DNA of 24,775 bases, from the NCBI GenBank assembly GCA_964499695.1, contig CAZCMD010000059.1:1-24775 (forward strand). Direction: 5' to 3'. Of this stretch, positions 24,586 through 24,775 are shown piece by piece. Source of the DNA: JAAZBV01 sp964499695. Lineage in GTDB: Bacteria > Desulfobacterota > DSM-4660 > Desulfatiglandales > HGW-15. The first letter of the stretch is position 1, and each line of letters begins with the position of its first letter. Position numbers and translations under genes: made by a program. Below the pieces are notes generated by a model. It did not search any database. It saw nothing but the letters and a program-made list of their open reading frames with translations, and had not been told where the DNA came from.

Positions 24586-24630
24586 AGCTTTCAGCAAATG
24601 GAGTTAGCTGATAGCTGATCGCTGAAAGCT
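24586..24630. repeat. Inverted copy of the AGCTTTCAGC repeat
   Basis: AGCTTTCAGC at 24586-24595 is inverted as GCTGAAAGCT at 24621-24630, with TTAGCTGATAGCTGATC between. GCGGTCAGC at 24566-24574 lies just before it. The same words occur at 4746-4777, so this is a dispersed family. Confidence 0.6.
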
Positions 24631-24673
24631 CCATCCATATTATGGGTACATTTTGTTTACAGACTGTGACTGT

Positions 24674-24775
24674 CTATCCAGCGGGCACGCTGCTGCGTTC
24701 CCCTACGGGTAATTTTGTATCTTCCTGGTTGGGTTTGAGGATCTCGGCTTCTGCTAAAAAGCCATGTTTGTAGAA
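24674..24775 (-). CDS. Possible C-terminal end of a gene entering from the right edge
   Basis: On the minus strand the frame from 24775 to a TAG at 24676-24674 is open for 33 codons and reads FYKHGFLAEAEILKPNQED, then TKLPVGERSSVPAG. The composition looks protein-like, but 33 open codons can occur by chance, and I recognise no family. Confidence 0.2.
   Translation of the reverse strand, partial: FYKHGFLAEAEILKPNQEDTKLPVGERSSVPAG

Overview
The window looks like chromosome from a Gram-negative, moderately AT-rich bacterium. An outer-membrane lipoprotein carrier (LolA) points to a diderm. The combination of ribonuclease J with FtsK-LolA-MiaA synteny, the style of the hybrid sensor kinase and the abundant short intergenic repeats fit Desulfobacterota (Deltaproteobacteria) best. 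That assignment is inference; no rRNA or other marker is present.

Layout. (1) 1-2700, plus strand: the 3' part of a secreted right-handed beta-helix protein that runs off the left edge, then a YpfJ-type membrane-anchored zinc metallopeptidase. (2) 2763-4700, minus strand: an unrecognised three-gene unit of a signal-less clan CD (C25/gingipain-like) cysteine peptidase homologue, a 75-aa beta-rich protein and a 46-aa single-pass membrane protein coupled to it by an ATGA overlap. (3) 4846-12907, minus strand: a housekeeping run in the transcription order rnj, ftsK, lolA, HAD nucleotidase, miaA, an exported FlgT-like protein and pgsA, mostly tightly spaced. (4) 13086-13763: ssb diverges from rnj behind a recognisable promoter and converges on tatA across a shared hairpin. 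(5) 14249-16318: a hybrid histidine kinase with one dead and one intact receiver. (6) 16319-16650: terminator-like palindromes, REP-like hairpins and a heptanucleotide tandem repeat. (7) 16651-24005: a CRISPR-Cas locus. (8) 24006-24775: no convincing complete gene, but three consecutive hairpins and a mosaic of REP-like repeats.

The CRISPR-Cas locus is the main accessory system. On the minus strand it reads cas1, cas2-3 (fused), cas7fv, cas5fv, cas6f, then an AT-rich leader and an array of 28-bp repeats with 32-bp spacers. Cas1, Cas2-3, Cas6f and the repeat hairpin are type I-F, but no cas8f (csy1) is present. This is the architecture of the minimal I-F variant (I-F2, also called I-Fv) known from Shewanella putrefaciens, in which Cas5fv takes over the large-subunit role. 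All five genes overlap or nearly touch, so they probably form one transcript that runs towards the leader. The array has a degenerate repeat at the leader-distal end and a 100-N assembly gap in its middle, so its true length is unknown.

The most likely undescribed items are the peptidase plus two-small-protein unit at 2763-4700 and the three-hairpin block at 24146-24289 upstream of cas1. Both are proposals from sequence alone.
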